Shown here piece by piece: positions 53,025 to 61,752 of a stretch of 64,000 nucleotides of DNA. Position 1 is the stretch's first letter, and each line of letters opens with the position of its first letter. This DNA is from an uncultured Brevibacillus sp. (GTDB taxonomy: Bacteria; Bacillota; Bacilli; Brevibacillales; Brevibacillaceae), in contig NZ_CANMZW010000022.1 of NCBI RefSeq assembly GCF_947502445.1, forward strand, positions 31,116 to 95,115, written 5' to 3'. The position numbers were made by a program, and so were the translations under genes. Below the pieces are notes generated by a model. It had not been told where the DNA came from, ran no database searches, and worked only from the letters and a program-made list of their open reading frames with translations.

Positions 53025-53225
53025 TACTACGAAGGCAATTTAGAGATTACCAAAGAGGAAAGTTGGCACCGAATTTTTGATCTTTATAGGCACAGAGATC
53101 CTGAGTGGCATGGAGAAGGTGAGAGACGATTACAGGGGACAACTGGGCGAATTGAATTAAGTTGCGTAAAAAAGGTGGAGCATTTTATTGCTAGAAAATC
53201 GTTTGATGAATCAATGTTTAAATGA
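53025..53225 (+). pseudogene. Gene remnant right of IS21 (DUF3841-like)
   Basis: An open frame without a start encodes about 65 residues, including ITKEESWHRIFDLYR, EWHGEGERRLQGTTGRIEL and VKKVEHFIARKSFDE. This resembles the DUF3841 pattern of a conserved Trp/Phe-rich domain. It begins at the IS21 boundary and ends at TGA 53223-53225. It is not the obvious continuation of the M23-like fragment, so two genes may have met here before or during the insertion. Confidence 0.45.
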
Positions 53226-53260
53226 AATATCGTTTTAATGGGAAAGGGGAGGAATGTGTA

Positions 53261-53647
53261 ATGAACAGTGCAATTGAAAGATCTTGGGGTGGATTAGGAA
53301 CTAATGAGAAGAAGGCATTGTATGTGTTAAAACAACTTTCATATATCTGTGGTAACAGCATTGACCGAAGGGATTTCTCGGATCGTTTCGCAGCGATCTT
53401 TAAAATCGAAGGAAAACCAGTAAGTGGAATTGTTAGTAGTTTAGCACAGTATCAAGGATTCGTTATTGGAGCATATTCCAGTGGCACAAATATGATTACC
53501 ATAACAGATAAAGGTGTAAAGTTTATATACAATAATCAGAAGAAAATAATGAATGGTACAACGAATATCAGAAATCAATCAAATAACACTTGTATTCTGA
53601 CGTCCAAAACATTCATAGAATTTTGTTTTACTTCCAAGGCCATGTAA
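53261..53647 (+). CDS. Hypothetical protein, winged-helix-like
   Basis: ATG 53261 follows GGGGAGGAATGTGTA. The 128-residue product has a helical N-terminal half (NEKKALYVLKQLSYICGNSIDRR) and a GYxxG-type beta part (YQGFVIGAYSSGTNMITITDKG), suggestive of a small winged helix. The C-terminal 25 residues are low in complexity. Family not recognised. Confidence 0.55.
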   Translation: MNSAIERSWGGLGTNEKKALYVLKQLSYICGNSIDRRDFSDRFAAIFKIEGKPVSGIVSSLAQYQGFVIGAYSSGTNMITITDKGVKFIYNNQKKIMNGTTNIRNQSNNTCILTSKTFIEFCFTSKAM

Positions 53648-53687
53648 CACACCTTGGAAGTAAAGAAGTACAATTCGCTCACAAGTG

Positions 53688-54125
53688 TTATGCCTTTTCA
53701 TTAGAAGAGCTGAAATACTCTTCTATACTTGGTGCATTATGCATTTCCACTTCTAATGCCAATCCAAAGTCATGGATACATTTCTCGTCTACCGTCACCG
53801 AAAACTGACTATCACTTTCCGTTAGTAAATCAAAAGTTAACAGGTATGTATCTGAGGACGGTTCCCTCTCCCAAAGTAATTCAAGGTGCTTTTCGTAGTG
53901 CGAAAAATGACCTTCATATATTTCTATGGGAAATTGTTTTAACAGTTCGATAAAACTTTTGAGTACACGATTCGTCCACCCAAATTCTAATTCCTTTGCA
54001 ACTTGTCCATCTAAGTAGTATTTAGCAATTAGCTTACTTCCTTCATCATCGTCTTTTGTGTGATAGAGGAAGGATAATTCAACCGATTTGCCCAAGTCAG
54101 TATTATCTTTTAATGTTGTTGAAAT
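53688..54125 (-). CDS. Candidate immunity protein, ATT start
   Basis: A 145-residue acidic soluble protein encoded directly downstream of a secreted toxin candidate. The best ribosome site (AGGAGG, eight bases away) points to ATT at 54125; the first standard start in frame is TTG 54095, which has no ribosome site. It contains no membrane helix or signal. Its size, acidity and position fit an immunity protein for the neighbour; that is inference, and the family is not recognised. Confidence 0.6.
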   Translation of the reverse strand: MSTTLKDNTDLGKSVELSFLYHTKDDDEGSKLIAKYYLDGQVAKELEFGWTNRVLKSFIELLKQFPIEIYEGHFSHYEKHLELLWEREPSSDTYLLTFDLLTESDSQFSVTVDEKCIHDFGLALEVEMHNAPSIEEYFSSSNEKA

Positions 54126-54187
54126 GCTAATCGCCTCCTAAATATCCTATCGCTGAAATATGGAAAGTTGTTTAGTTTAATGTAGCT

Positions 54188-54739
54188 TTAGTCAAAAAAC
54201 CAGTTGATTAATGTCCATCTTCCATTTGCGGGTCTGTTGATAATGGAATTGCCAGAGTCTTTGTATATCGTAATAATAGTATTTTTTGTCTCATCCATTA
54301 CAAGTACTATTTTACTATTTGGGTCAACGATAATGCGAGAATTTTGTATTGTATCTTTGTAAGTTTTTAGCGCCAACATACCAGACGATTTTCCTGACAA
54401 AATTTTATCAACTACCTTACTGGTAATTCCGTCAACAAATGCTTCTTGCATAGCATGGCCTGTTACTTTAGTTCTGATTTCATTTTTGGTTGCCTTTACT
54501 GTTTCAGTTTTACTTGTCGACTTAAAAACGAGTTCAATCAACTTTTTAATAGCGCCAGATCGTTGAACTTCTACTCGACCTTGTTCTGCTGCCTCTTCTT
54601 TTGCTAATGCTGCCCGAGCCTTTTGCACTCTAACTTCAAAATCATCAGATGCTGCATTGGCGAATGAGGTTTCCGCAAAAAAACCAACACTCAAAACAAC
54701 AGCTAAACACATTGAAAAAGCTTTGAACCATTTAGACAT
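54188..54739 (-). CDS. Candidate secreted nuclease toxin (DUF4258-like)
   Basis: A 183-residue Sec-secreted protein. ATG 54739 precedes a signal peptide of about 29 residues ending SFANA. A helical Ala/Glu/Arg-rich segment follows (about 35-65). The C-terminal half (about 93-165) has the pattern TGHAMQEAFVDGITSKVVD...NSRIIVDPN..IVLVM..NTIITIYK. This resembles DUF4258/BECR-fold RNases: an early His, a helix with a turn G-I-T, then paired strands ending in I-I-T-I-Y. The immunity candidate is encoded 62 bp downstream. Toxin activity is inferred, not shown. Confidence 0.55.
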   Translation of the reverse strand: MSKWFKAFSMCLAVVLSVGFFAETSFANAASDDFEVRVQKARAALAKEEAAEQGRVEVQRSGAIKKLIELVFKSTSKTETVKATKNEIRTKVTGHAMQEAFVDGITSKVVDKILSGKSSGMLALKTYKDTIQNSRIIVDPNSKIVLVMDETKNTIITIYKDSGNSIINRPANGRWTLINWFFD

Positions 54740-55003
54740 TCCATTACCAACCTTTCCCCATTGGATTTTAGTTGTGCTGCAATTCAATCAAAGTTAATTT
54801 CTTTAGAATCACATCACTACTATATATTACCAATAAAGGAAACTCCGTCAATTAAATTACATATATTGACACACGATATTAAGTTATGCTTATATGAGAG
54901 TCAATTTTGGTTTGCTTTTCCATTAATTAACTCATATAATATTAGATCTTTCTGAGTAAAATGGTGATTTGATAAAAGTTTTTTAAGGGACAGGTGAAAT
55001 AGT

Positions 55004-55510
55004 ATGGAAACGATAAATGTAATGCCGAAACAGGGGATTGGCCTAATTAAGTTAGGTATGAGTAAAGAAGAAGTAGAAAAATGTAGACAGGAATACAATG
55101 CAAAATTTTATAGAGATAACCCTAGTTATGAATTTTTTGATGGTACATTTAAAGTTGAATATGACACTGAGGGAAAGGTCAATTTTATTGAACTATCCTC
55201 TGTTAAAGGCGAGCAAGAATTCACATGTACCGTCTTGGAATTAGATATATTTGAAACAAAAGCAGAAGATCTCGTTGAAAAGATCGATATTGTTTCATCA
55301 TATGATAGGAACGATTGGGAGTTAGGATACAGTTATCACTTTCCAGAATTAGGTTTGTGTTTTTGGAGACCAGTTATTTTCAAAGATAGTGATATGGAAG
55401 AGGAATGGTTTAAGGCCCATGATAAAGAAAATCAGGAATCCTATTTGAGAGATCAGTATTTCAGAACTGTAGCAGTAGCAGTGGAAGGCTATTGGAATAA
55501 ATCCAAATGA
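55004..55510 (+). CDS. Hypothetical protein with GxGxIxLGMSKEEV motif
   Basis: A 168-residue soluble acidic protein starting at ATG 55004. The N-terminal PKQGIGLIKLGMSKEEVEKC motif recurs in small proteins of Bacillales toxin/immunity loci. The C-terminal half is rich in aromatic and acidic residues (DWELGYSYHFPELGLCFW). Probable immunity-type protein by analogy only. AGGGACAGG precedes the start. Confidence 0.6.
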   Translation: METINVMPKQGIGLIKLGMSKEEVEKCRQEYNAKFYRDNPSYEFFDGTFKVEYDTEGKVNFIELSSVKGEQEFTCTVLELDIFETKAEDLVEKIDIVSSYDRNDWELGYSYHFPELGLCFWRPVIFKDSDMEEEWFKAHDKENQESYLRDQYFRTVAVAVEGYWNKSK

Positions 55511-55582
55511 AAGAGACAGTTTATAGCAATTGAAATAGATGAATCTGGAAAAATAGCGTAAAATGAAGTTGTAATTGGAGGT

Positions 55583-56603
55583 GTGGCAATGATTCCGCAG
55601 GATGTCCGTCAAAAGCTAAATGATGAACAAATGATCACCTTTTTCTCAGGATACGACTTTACATGGCGATTGACAAAGATACTTAGCATAAAAATGACCT
55701 TAGAACAAAGAGAAAAGCTAAAGGAAGAACTTAGTTCTTTCTATAAGGATTCTTATATCTGCGACGATCAATACATTTACAATTCTACAACTAATGGGTT
55801 ATTATTTAGTGCTTTATCAGAATTATTAATGCAATTTGAAGATTTCTTTGCGTTTTTGAAGTTTATAAGGTCAGATGTGTTTTTTATCAGGAAAATCACA
55901 AGGTATCACGCAAGCGATGTAAATGAAGTTGCATCAAGATTGTCTGAGTTATCAGATAGTGAGATTCTTGGAGCATTTATGGTCCCTAATGAGAACTATT
56001 TAAGAAGAATTATTATAACGCAAACAAAAGCAAAGGTCGATTGAGCACTATAGAAATGGGACAAGAACGCTTATTGATTACGTAAATGAAGTAATTAAAC
56101 GATTTCAAGAATATCGCTTCTTTTACAACCAGTATAAACACGGATTAACTGTAGCATTGCGTCCTTACTCTGGTAAGCTGTTAGATGAGGGGATCATTGA
56201 AAGAAAGGCTAGTATGCAAGCATATTTAGTTAGTTACGATAATGATTCTTTCGAGCAAATGCAAAAAATGGGGAGGTTGGCTGGAAATACTCCAGTAGTT
56301 TTTCCAAATTTAACTCCTTTGATCCAGCCTTATCTTACCCAGCTAATGCAGGAAAGTAACTTATTGAGGTATCATTCTATAAACGTTGATTTGATGAGTA
56401 TTATTGAAATTTCAAAGAGAGTATGCTTACTTAATATCATACTTATAAAAAACAGAGTGGATTTTATTCAGCCCACAAATGAAAACTGCAATACCATTCG
56501 ACTTCCCATGAAAAATAACGATTCCCCTCTTAAACACATGGAACTGATACTTAATAATGGAGGAAAACCACTTAGAATAAATAGCTTTAAGAGAGAACTA
56601 TAA
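55583..56603 (+). pseudogene. Hypothetical protein with single frameshift
   Basis: ATG 55583 (GGAGGTGTGGCA just before, so ATG 55589 is also possible) reads 153 codons to TGA 56042-56044. The next frame continues coding from about 56030 (SIEHYRNGTRTLIDYVNE, then RPYSGKLLDEGIIERKAS) to 56603. The total of 1021 bp is 340 codons plus one base, so one extra base in an A-rich stretch near 56025-56038 (CAAACAAAAGCAAAGG) would explain it. The rejoined protein is about 339 residues and of unknown family. Confidence 0.65.
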
Positions 56604-56790
56604 TAAAATACGCATTTGATTGGAAGACTTTGCATGATGCAAGGTATTTTTTTGATTATGTGAACCACTTGTGACTGCTAAACTAAAGTGGACAGTATCC
56701 GTTAGATAAAATCGGACACTTAATTCCCAATTTTCACTCCATACTATGATAAATTTGTGGAAGGCATCATGGTATAGGAGGACGTGAAAG

Positions 56791-56952
56791 GTGGATAAGT
56801 GGCAGGTGTATGTAGAGATTTGATCAATTATTAAAGCAAGGTTTTACAAAACGAAACATAGCGAAAAAATTAAAAATATCAAGAACAACATTGTACCGCT
56901 ATCTTGAAAAGTCACCTAAAGAAATGGTTGATTGGATGGAGTCAACAAAATT
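56791..56952 (+). pseudogene. IS21 istA N-terminal remnant
   Basis: GTG 56791 reads DKWQVYVEI and, after a one-base shift, DQLLKQGFTKRNIAKKLKIS and RTTLYRYLE, the helix-turn-helix of a second type of IstA. Homology ends near 56952. The preceding 56604-56790 holds IS-end-like sequence (AAACTAAAGTGGACAGTATCCG) and no gene. Confidence 0.65.
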
Positions 56953-57016
56953 GTTTTTGGCAAGTAGGAAATGTAGCAAATGGCAATTAAAAATGTACCA
57001 CTTGCCGACCCCTAAA

Positions 57017-57200
57017 TTATTTACCGTGTAATAGCGATTCTTTATATCGATGGCTTTCGCCATTAAAGACGATCAAATGAGAGTGATGAATCAAGCGATC
57101 AATAACTGCCTCTGTCAAAATTGGATCACCAAAGATATGATTCCATTGACCAAATTGTAGATTAGAAAATCCATTGATCGATCTGGCTTCAACATCATGT
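57017..57200 (-). pseudogene. IS21 istB C-terminal remnant
   Basis: The minus strand encodes FSNLQFGQWNHIFGDPILTE and DRLIHHSHLIVFNGESHRYK, the conserved C-terminus of IstB. It lies opposite in strand to the istA scrap at 56791, so the two pieces are rearranged or from different copies. Confidence 0.75.
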
Positions 57201-57278
57201 TCGAGGCACCATTGTTTTAAAAATCCACTGTTCAAGAAATCACAACCTTTAGTAGTTTGCCTTTAATTTACCATATAG

Positions 57279-57524
57279 TTATTTTGTTTCAGTGACATAA
57301 ATCGTATCTAATAACACGAAAAACTGAAAAGCAGCCACACCAAATAGAAGTAAGGCCATTTTACGGTTTTTTTTCAATTCAAATGATCCTAAAGTAGCCA
57401 TGAAAACGGCTAGGCATAGCATCGTTAATATTCTTAAGAAAGCCATATGTGTAAAAATGTTCACTACTGCGATTGCAAGGGCAACTGTTGAAAAGATATT
57501 GAACCAAAGAGGTCTATTTCTCAT
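57279..57524 (-). CDS. DUF3953-like small membrane protein
   Basis: An 81-residue protein with three hydrophobic helices (about 10-28, 32-47 and 58-74), separated by FELKKNRK, a pattern like DUF3953 proteins of Bacillus. ATG 57524 follows GGTGATCCTT. Function unknown; the family match is by general appearance. Confidence 0.55.
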   Translation of the reverse strand: MRNRPLWFNIFSTVALAIAVVNIFTHMAFLRILTMLCLAVFMATLGSFELKKNRKMALLLFGVAAFQFFVLLDTIYVTETK

Positions 57525-57681
57525 AAGGATCACCAATAAATTCCTTTTTTTAACAAGTCTAACAAAATGATTGATTTAATGCACTTAACACTTCGGTAAT
57601 GCAGGTAAGAAAAAGCCCCCGGTTTCCTGAGGATTCGTTGATGGCTTATTCAACATTCACTGTTACGATTACATCTGGATA

Positions 57682-57891
57682 TCAGGTTGATTCAAATGTA
57701 AAGGTATATGTGCCTGAAAATCCGAAGGAAATGCTCGCACCTGGCTTAAATGGTAAGTTAGGTTTAGAAGTGTCGTAATAATAAATAATATCGATCGAGT
57801 TGGTGGAGATTTTTGTTAGTTTACTCCGCCAATCGGGATTATCTGGATGAATATTAAATGTAATGTCACTATCTAAAGTTTTGGATACCAC
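57682..57891 (-). pseudogene. Fragment of a carbohydrate-binding-like surface protein
   Basis: Seventy codons on the minus strand include PFKPGASISFGFSGTYTFTF, reminiscent of the wN..l.pG.s.sFGF pattern of bacterial cellulose-binding-like beta-sandwich domains. A stop closes the frame just upstream and no ribosome site is present. Likely the tail of a lost gene. Confidence 0.4.
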
Positions 57892-58044
57892 ATCAATATT
57901 CGGTACTGCTTATGGTCCTAATAAGAGCGAAGAGACAAGCAGATACTGAAACAATTTGTACCCAGTCCATAAACAACAACTTGCTAGTTCGATATCCAAA
58001 TAATACCATATTAAAAGAGATTTTTAACAGGTTGATCATTATGT

Positions 58045-58527
58045 CTAATTTTCGTATTGAACAATATGTTGAATCCCAGTTGGTAATTGACGTAAGGCTG
58101 ATCGTAAGAATGTTGGATAGAGAGGAAGAACCTCTAACTCATTGAGAGGGAACCATTGGAACACAAGGGCAACATTTTTTTCAATGCCAGAATGGATTCT
58201 TTGTTTGTCAAGGACATTTGCCTGGTTCTTAATGTTGACAAGGTAGTAAAACGATAACTCATGATATCGTGTGTGATCATGATCAAAAAAGTTTTCAGCA
58301 ATCCAGAGTAGTCGTTCAACATTAACATCGATAGCTAGTTCTTCTTGGAACTCACGCTGAATGGTTTTTTCGGATGATTCCATCAACTCTGCTCTGCCTC
58401 CAGGTAAAGCCCAAAAATCATCTTGCAGATTGCGATGTAAAAGCACATAACCATCGTGAATGACAACACCAACAATACGATGGTTAAAAACACCATCAGG
58501 AAATTCCATACGAATCATCGTGGACAA
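58045..58527 (-). CDS. NUDIX hydrolase
   Basis: A 160-residue NUDIX protein. The NUDIX box reads GGRAELMESSEKTIQREFQEEL, slightly long in the middle but with all the acidic metal ligands. TTG 58527 follows AGGAGGTATTTGA. Substrates of the family are nucleoside diphosphates linked to other moieties. No close partner genes. Confidence 0.88.
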   Translation of the reverse strand: MSTMIRMEFPDGVFNHRIVGVVIHDGYVLLHRNLQDDFWALPGGRAELMESSEKTIQREFQEELAIDVNVERLLWIAENFFDHDHTRYHELSFYYLVNIKNQANVLDKQRIHSGIEKNVALVFQWFPLNELEVLPLYPTFLRSALRQLPTGIQHIVQYEN

Positions 58528-58625
58528 TCAAATACCTCCTAATTTTATGACGGGTTTTATAACTATGTTCAAATTTTACCGAAAAATTGAATTAACACAA
58601 TGTGTACATTGTAAACCAAACGAAA

Positions 58626-58913
58626 TTAATCAACGAATGTGAAATATATGAAAGCAAAAATGACACTAGGGACAGCAGCAAGGAGGAAATATAATATCCA
58701 TCTCCATCTGCTATTTTGGTCTTCCGCATTATCTTTTTGGAAATAAGGTGAGGGGGCGCTTATACTGCCAAAGATCATTAATCCAGCTAAAGAAATTACT
58801 CCCAAGGCAAGGTACATGGTATAGTTTCCCGCCTGATCAAAATTACCACTCGCTAGCGCTATGATAATGCATAGGGACAGCAAGGCCACTCCAAATCCGA
58901 GTGCTTTGTACAT
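58626..58913 (-). CDS. Small three-to-four-helix membrane protein
   Basis: A 95-residue protein with hydrophobic segments at about 3-22, 32-52 and 72-93, and a polar loop SPYFQKDNAEDQNSRWRW. ATG 58913 follows AGGTGG. The pattern resembles DUF5316-type Bacillus proteins, tentatively. Function unknown. Confidence 0.6.
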   Translation of the reverse strand: MYKALGFGVALLSLCIIIALASGNFDQAGNYTMYLALGVISLAGLMIFGSISAPSPYFQKDNAEDQNSRWRWILYFLLAAVPSVIFAFIYFTFVD

Positions 58914-59010
58914 GTAAACCACCTACTAAAATGGAATATTTATACTGTAATACGGATGATACAATCAAATGTTTCAAAAAAATCTTTATTTTAATGAGGG
59001 AGGAAAGAAC

Positions 59011-59465
59011 ATAGAAAATCAAGGTCTGGTTGTTAAGTATGACGTTCGCAAAGTAGATACTGGTGAACTAGTAAACGGATGTTTTGTTCTCCGGCCAGAG
59101 AAAGACCCTGCAGCATTAAAAGCGCTCTTGCGCTACGCAAATGCAACGTGGAATTTAAGCAGGACCTATATACCTGGATCGACTCAATCATTAAAGAGAA
59201 AACACAAGAATTAAAAGCATTTGCAATCGGTCCAAACCGATATGAAGTCGTTGTTGGTTACGATCAGGAGTCAGTCGTCGCGTGGTACAAACAGACAACT
59301 GGTATTAGCGAAGAAGATTGGGCTGGATATGAAGTGAGTGAGTATCCAATGGATAAGCCAGTCAACGTGGAAATGGAAAGCGACAAGGGATACGAGACAG
59401 TCACAGTTCGTGAATTTGTGTCAGATGTTGAGAGCTTCCCTTGCACTGCCTGGTGGGCTGAGTAA
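59011..59465 (+). pseudogene. Hypothetical gene with lost start codon and frameshift
   Basis: A strong ribosome site GGGAGGAAAGAAC is followed at seven bases by ATA (59011) where a start should be. The frame then reads DTGELVNGCFVLRPEKDPAA and ALLRYANAT. At about 59147 coding moves to the next frame (EFKQDLYTWIDSIIKEK onward) to TAA 59463-59465. The first half resembles the FVLRPEKDPAA..AL..YA.AT family of short Bacillales/phage proteins. Confidence 0.65.
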
Positions 59466-59494
59466 TTTTACACAACGGTAAATGAATCAAGCTT

Positions 59495-59860
59495 TTACTC
59501 CAAAATAAGAACTACATTATCGTGTTCAGCGATTATTTCCAACAACCAATCTAAGACTGTGGGGCCAATACCTGATTCAGCCCTTTGTAAGTCTTTTCTA
59601 ACGAATGGTCTATTTATAGGGGGGCAATATTCAAGGCGTTCTTTTAGGATCTTTACCGTCTCGGAATAGCTCAGGTCCATCTTGGATTTGGCAAAGTTCT
59701 TCCATACTATGGTGCAGTTTACATCACGTAGAAGATCGTTAAATGCGTCAAGACTTCCAGTCCAACGATTGTAACAGTTCGCAAATACCACTTTATCAAA
59801 CACTTTACAAAACTCTTCAAAACTGGAAAAGCTGTCACCATCGATTACAAAAGTCTCCAT
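59495..59860 (-). CDS. Barstar-family inhibitor
   Basis: A 121-residue barstar-like protein. ATG 59860 is preceded by AGGGTGCGATT. FEEFCKVFDKVVFANCYNRW and WTGSLDAFNDLLRDV are the barstar core, followed by a VWKNFAKSK strand. The C-terminal extension (about 75-121) is longer than classical barstar. Barstar inhibits barnase-type RNases; no barnase gene is nearby, so it may be an orphan immunity gene. Confidence 0.87.
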   Translation of the reverse strand: METFVIDGDSFSSFEEFCKVFDKVVFANCYNRWTGSLDAFNDLLRDVNCTIVWKNFAKSKMDLSYSETVKILKERLEYCPPINRPFVRKDLQRAESGIGPTVLDWLLEIIAEHDNVVLILE

Positions 59861-59971
59861 TAATCGCACCCTATTCTTATGGTTATATTATCCAAATAGT
59901 AATTGATGGGACCATTAATCACAACATACGATTTGTTAAATAGGGTGAGCAAAGCGGCAATCTCAGTTCTA

Positions 59972-60000
59972 AAAAAATACCCCCTGGGATAACCCAAGGG
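59972..60000 (-). terminator. Terminator on minus strand
   Basis: CCCCTTGGG-TTAT-CCCAGGGGG followed by TATTTTTTT on the minus strand. It would end transcripts of the surface-protein fragment at 60051-60353. Confidence 0.8.
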
Positions 60001-60050
60001 GACGTTAATGGAACATCCTCTTTTACATGATCATGAAGCTCCAGGGATGG

Positions 60051-60353
60051 CTATTGCAAAGTGACTTTGAAAGAACTCGATACCCATGCCCCATTGTCAT
60101 CGGTGGCTATGACGGTCACTGTAACGCCACCCGTTTCACGGTACACTCTATGAATTTCTAAGAATCCAGGCGCAATAAAATTGACTGTAGCGATGCTTGC
60201 CTCACTCGAGGAAGCCGTGAAGGTCAAAGGATCTTCATCTGGGTCGGAAAAATGCTCTCCCACATTCATAGGCAACATAGGCCAAGTGTCTAACATCGTT
60301 TGATCCGGAATGGGACTATCTACTTCAGGGGGGCGATTGCTATTCTCATTTTA
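60051..60353 (-). pseudogene. C-terminal fragment of surface protein, cadherin-like domain
   Basis: About 100 codons encode a single beta-sandwich repeat: HFSDPDEDPLTFTASSSE, then GGVTVTVIATDDNGAWVSSS, the calcium-binding D-P-D-x-D-P-L-T pattern of bacterial cadherin-like/Ig repeats. A stop closes the frame upstream and no start is seen. It is the 3' end of a larger, lost adhesin-type gene. Nothing recognisable lies between 60354 and 60547. Confidence 0.65.
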
Positions 60354-60547
60354 TATCATCTCTATCTCTCGGTTTTATAACGAGCCTACACCGTGCGGGC
60401 GACTTTCATCGCAAACGGCGTTCCATCAACGAATAAGAAAGAAAATTTACAACGGGCAAGCAAACTATACAGCTCATATGCACTGAATTACAGTAGTTGT
60501 TTTCAACAGAAGCAGTTAATGAGTTAACACGATGTGGTAAACAAATG

Positions 60548-60925
60548 TTAATCAGATGTTGGATTAGAATGAAGGCCCAATACTTCAATGACCTCTGCGA
60601 AAGCTACCTTCCTAGGGCCTTCCATGAAATAACCGGTCGTACCTACCTTAATCCTGCTATTATGAACTAGGTTTCGCATTTGTGGAAAAACAACCCACAT
60701 TCTAGCTGTTCCTTCTCTAGAAACAGATTTTGTATTGTCCAAAACGATGTTCCCATACTCATCCTCAAATTCTGGATGGATTGCGTATATTCCGGTTACT
60801 TCTATGTCATCGCCTTCATAAGAAAAATCACTACGGTATCCTTGTAACGGTGGCTTTCTTCCGCCGGAATCTTCAGGAAAAAAAGTATATTTTACCCGAA
60901 AATCAGCTGGATGATTAAATCGTTC
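60548..60925 (-). pseudogene. EF-Tu domain III-like protein, 5' end missing
   Basis: The frame from 60925 has no start or ribosome site. It encodes FFPEDSGGRKPPLQGYRSDF, HPEFEDEYGNIVLDNTKSVS and RIKVGTTGYFMEGPRKVAFA, a beta-barrel pattern like the C-terminal domain of elongation factor Tu found in small stand-alone Bacillales proteins. A short version from TTG 60742 is possible but lacks a ribosome site. Most likely an N-terminally truncated gene. Confidence 0.55.
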
Positions 60926-60931
60926 TTAACA

Positions 60932-61336
60932 TTACATGTGTCTCGTAGCAAATCCAAGAATAAGTGAAGAAAGTGGTCCAAAGAATGCAAGGAATCTTGA
61001 AAGAACAACATTTTTAATTTGCTGTACTAGAAAGAAGGTTATAGAGCCAACAACTGTCATTAAGTTAAGAATCCATGGAAATGGTAAGAAAGTATGAAGG
61101 AGCAGGGCAAATAACTCACCTAATAGTACAAAACAAATTAAACCTAACCAGAAACTCGATGTGACTTTTTTATGGAGAATTTGCAAGAGGAAAAACCCAA
61201 AAATTCCTCCAATAAAAATGAAAGGAGTAATCATTGCAAGAAGTTTTATATTTTCAAGTGGATCATTGATTAGAAAAAAGTAAATCAAAGTAGCACCAAT
61301 TAACGAACCTGTACATCCTTTAAAATACGTAAGCAT
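60932..61336 (-). CDS. Hypothetical membrane protein (four to five helices)
   Basis: A 134-residue integral membrane protein; ATG 61336 lies five bases after AGGTGGGGG. Hydrophobic stretches cover most of its length. Family not recognised. It lies seven bases after the frame of the truncated EF-Tu-like gene, so the two may once have been an operon. Confidence 0.65.
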   Translation of the reverse strand: MLTYFKGCTGSLIGATLIYFFLINDPLENIKLLAMITPFIFIGGIFGFFLLQILHKKVTSSFWLGLICFVLLGELFALLLHTFLPFPWILNLMTVVGSITFFLVQQIKNVVLSRFLAFFGPLSSLILGFATRHM

Positions 61337-61456
61337 AAATACCCCCACCTATTTTTTTAGGTTAAGTAGCGGTTCCATTTTAACACGACTGTTAATTGTT
61401 GGAAAGTGCATGGGATCATCTATTTAACATACTGAGTTGCACCCCTGAACGAGTCC

Positions 61457-61528
61457 CTAAATAATAAGTACAGTTAAAACGTCAACTAAAGCACAGATAA
61501 GCGCTATTGCTGCTATTGGGCTTAACAT
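61457..61528 (-). CDS. Tiny hydrophobic peptide (23 residues)
   Basis: ATG 61528 lies seven bases after AAGGAG. The 23-residue product is almost wholly hydrophobic (Leu, Ile, Ala, Val) with a single Asp, enough for one membrane span. It resembles type I toxin peptides in size and composition, but no antisense RNA is evident. No other gene is seen in 61337-61752. Confidence 0.4.
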   Translation of the reverse strand: MLSPIAAIALICALVDVLTVLII

Positions 61529-61752
61529 GACAAACTCCTTTATACTCTTTGTACGTTAATCACGACCAAGCCGAATGAAGTTGTGAATATCTGAAATCAA
61601 GACTAAGATGAAATTAAAACCGAAATTTTTTAACTTCCTTCGTTGTTTATATATTTGACCGGGAAGGGGACGGGGTCTATCATAGAAGTAGCTGTGCAGA
61701 AATAATAAAGTTTTAGACTAAATAATATAGTATTGGACTGAATAATAAAGAT

